A stretch of 57,454 bases of DNA from Verrucomicrobiaceae bacterium (GTDB taxonomy: Bacteria; Pseudomonadota; Gammaproteobacteria; Pseudomonadales; CAMLJR01). Position numbers and translations under genes: made by a program. Below, one piece after another: positions 57,155 through 57,454 of the stretch. The DNA lies in the NCBI GenBank assembly GCA_028293825.1, contig JAQGNY010000038.1, positions 1-57,454 of the forward strand, given 5' to 3'. The notes beneath the pieces are model-generated. The model was not told where the DNA came from and did not search any database. It saw nothing but the letters and a program-made list of their open reading frames with translations. How positions within the stretch are numbered: the stretch's first letter is position 1; every line of letters begins with the position of its first letter.

Positions 57155-57294
57155 GCCTAACGCCGCGCTTTGGCGGTGCCGTGGAGCACAGTGCAACAGC
57201 AGGAAGCCTCCCCCCACTCATGACGCCCCACGTTTGAGATAACTGGATGTGCCTCAGCTTGCTGGAGCACGTCCAGTTGATTGAACGGTTATGC
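57155..57294 (-). other. Candidate integron attC site
   Basis: Read on the minus strand, 140 nt begin GCATAAC (57288-57294), continue CGTTCAATCAACTGGACG as in known attC left ends, and end GCGGCGTTAGGC (core GTTAGGC, 57155-57161). The TAA of the upstream ORF lies within GCATAAC, as is usual for cassettes. Inside is a 38-nt hairpin (57241-57278; AACTGGATGTGCCTCAGC with its near-exact complement). The R'' box has one off-consensus base. Confidence 0.65.
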
Positions 57295-57435
57295 ATCTGC
57301 GCTACGTGCCGGTACGAAAATGTATTGAAGACGCTCAATTAGCTCTGCACTCTTCTCGGCAGATGGCGCATTCGCCACTGCTATGTATAAGCACTCGTTC
57401 GTGATCAATTCCGGCGCTGCGCCAGCCAAATACAT
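57289..57435 (-). CDS. 3' end of an upstream cassette ORF
   Basis: The minus strand reads MYLAGAAPELITNECLYIAV, then ANAPSAEKSAELIERLQYIF and VPARSADA before TAA, 48 residues. An in-frame TGA lies at 57448, next to a run of six T, so this is either a short gene or the end of a larger one with a frameshift. Function unknown. The stop codon overlaps the attC. Confidence 0.4.
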   Translation of the reverse strand: MYLAGAAPELITNECLYIAVANAPSAEKSAELIERLQYIFVPARSADA

Positions 57436-57454
57436 CGATGCGTTTTTTCAGCAT

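Overview
The window looks like a chromosomal segment of a free-living gammaproteobacterium with a mid-50s GC feel and a liking for AATTAATT-type runs between genes. The evidence is gene order as much as gene content: trxA-rho-ubiD; pip-dtd; rpiA divergent from ilvA; lgt-thyA-folA; and ygfB-pepP-ubiH-ubiI divergent from the zapA block with 6S RNA and fau. These arrangements are typical of Pseudomonadales-like and enterobacterial-like gammaproteobacteria. I cannot name a genus from sequence alone.

Layout: 0.2-3.4 kb holds a DUF2789 protein coupled to a small secretin-like exported protein, then the minus-strand genes lasT-like, dtd and pip. At 3.5-8.3 kb an orphan GspE/PilB-type ATPase diverges from argE and argA (first and fifth steps of arginine synthesis), with a decapitated VOC-family gene remnant between the two arg genes. 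8.3-14.1 kb has small and poorly known genes, including a very large M48-like membrane protein that has lost its metal ligands, two lipoproteins, arfB and elbB. 14.2-24.4 kb is housekeeping (trxA, rho, ubiD, hemW, sbp, ilvD) with an MFS exporter and a 152-bp MITE-like inverted-repeat element. 24.4-30.7 kb carries a HAMP adenylate cyclase coupled to a lipoprotein, a sorbosone-dehydrogenase-like protein with a YbdL aminotransferase, and a methyltransferase. 30.7-34.6 kb is lgt-thyA-folA opposite an NRDE/FAH-hydrolase pair.

34.6-38.5 kb is an accessory stretch: an exact 21-bp-period array (16 units) with a palindromic AGCTCGAGCT core, a 31-codon leader ORF overlapping a small membrane protein, a decayed membrane-protein pseudogene, and several DUF proteins. 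39.1-44.7 kb has a 1135-residue cell-surface lipoprotein and a chemoreceptor. 44.9-55.3 kb returns to core genes: rpiA/ilvA (pentose phosphate and isoleucine), fau plus 6S RNA, the zapA division block, ygfB-pepP-ubiH-ubiI (ubiquinone hydroxylation), gcvH and rlmI.

From 55.3 kb to the right edge the chromosome is disrupted. There is a REP-like repeat cluster, then only the last ~50 codons of radC, then what I read as the distal end of an integron cassette array transcribed on the minus strand: a truncated attC-like site, a beta-lactamase-fold serine hydrolase cassette, a nearly canonical attC at 57155-57294, and the 3' end of a further cassette. The integrase would lie beyond the right edge if this reading is correct. 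No tRNA, rRNA, CRISPR array, transposase or prophage gene was seen.
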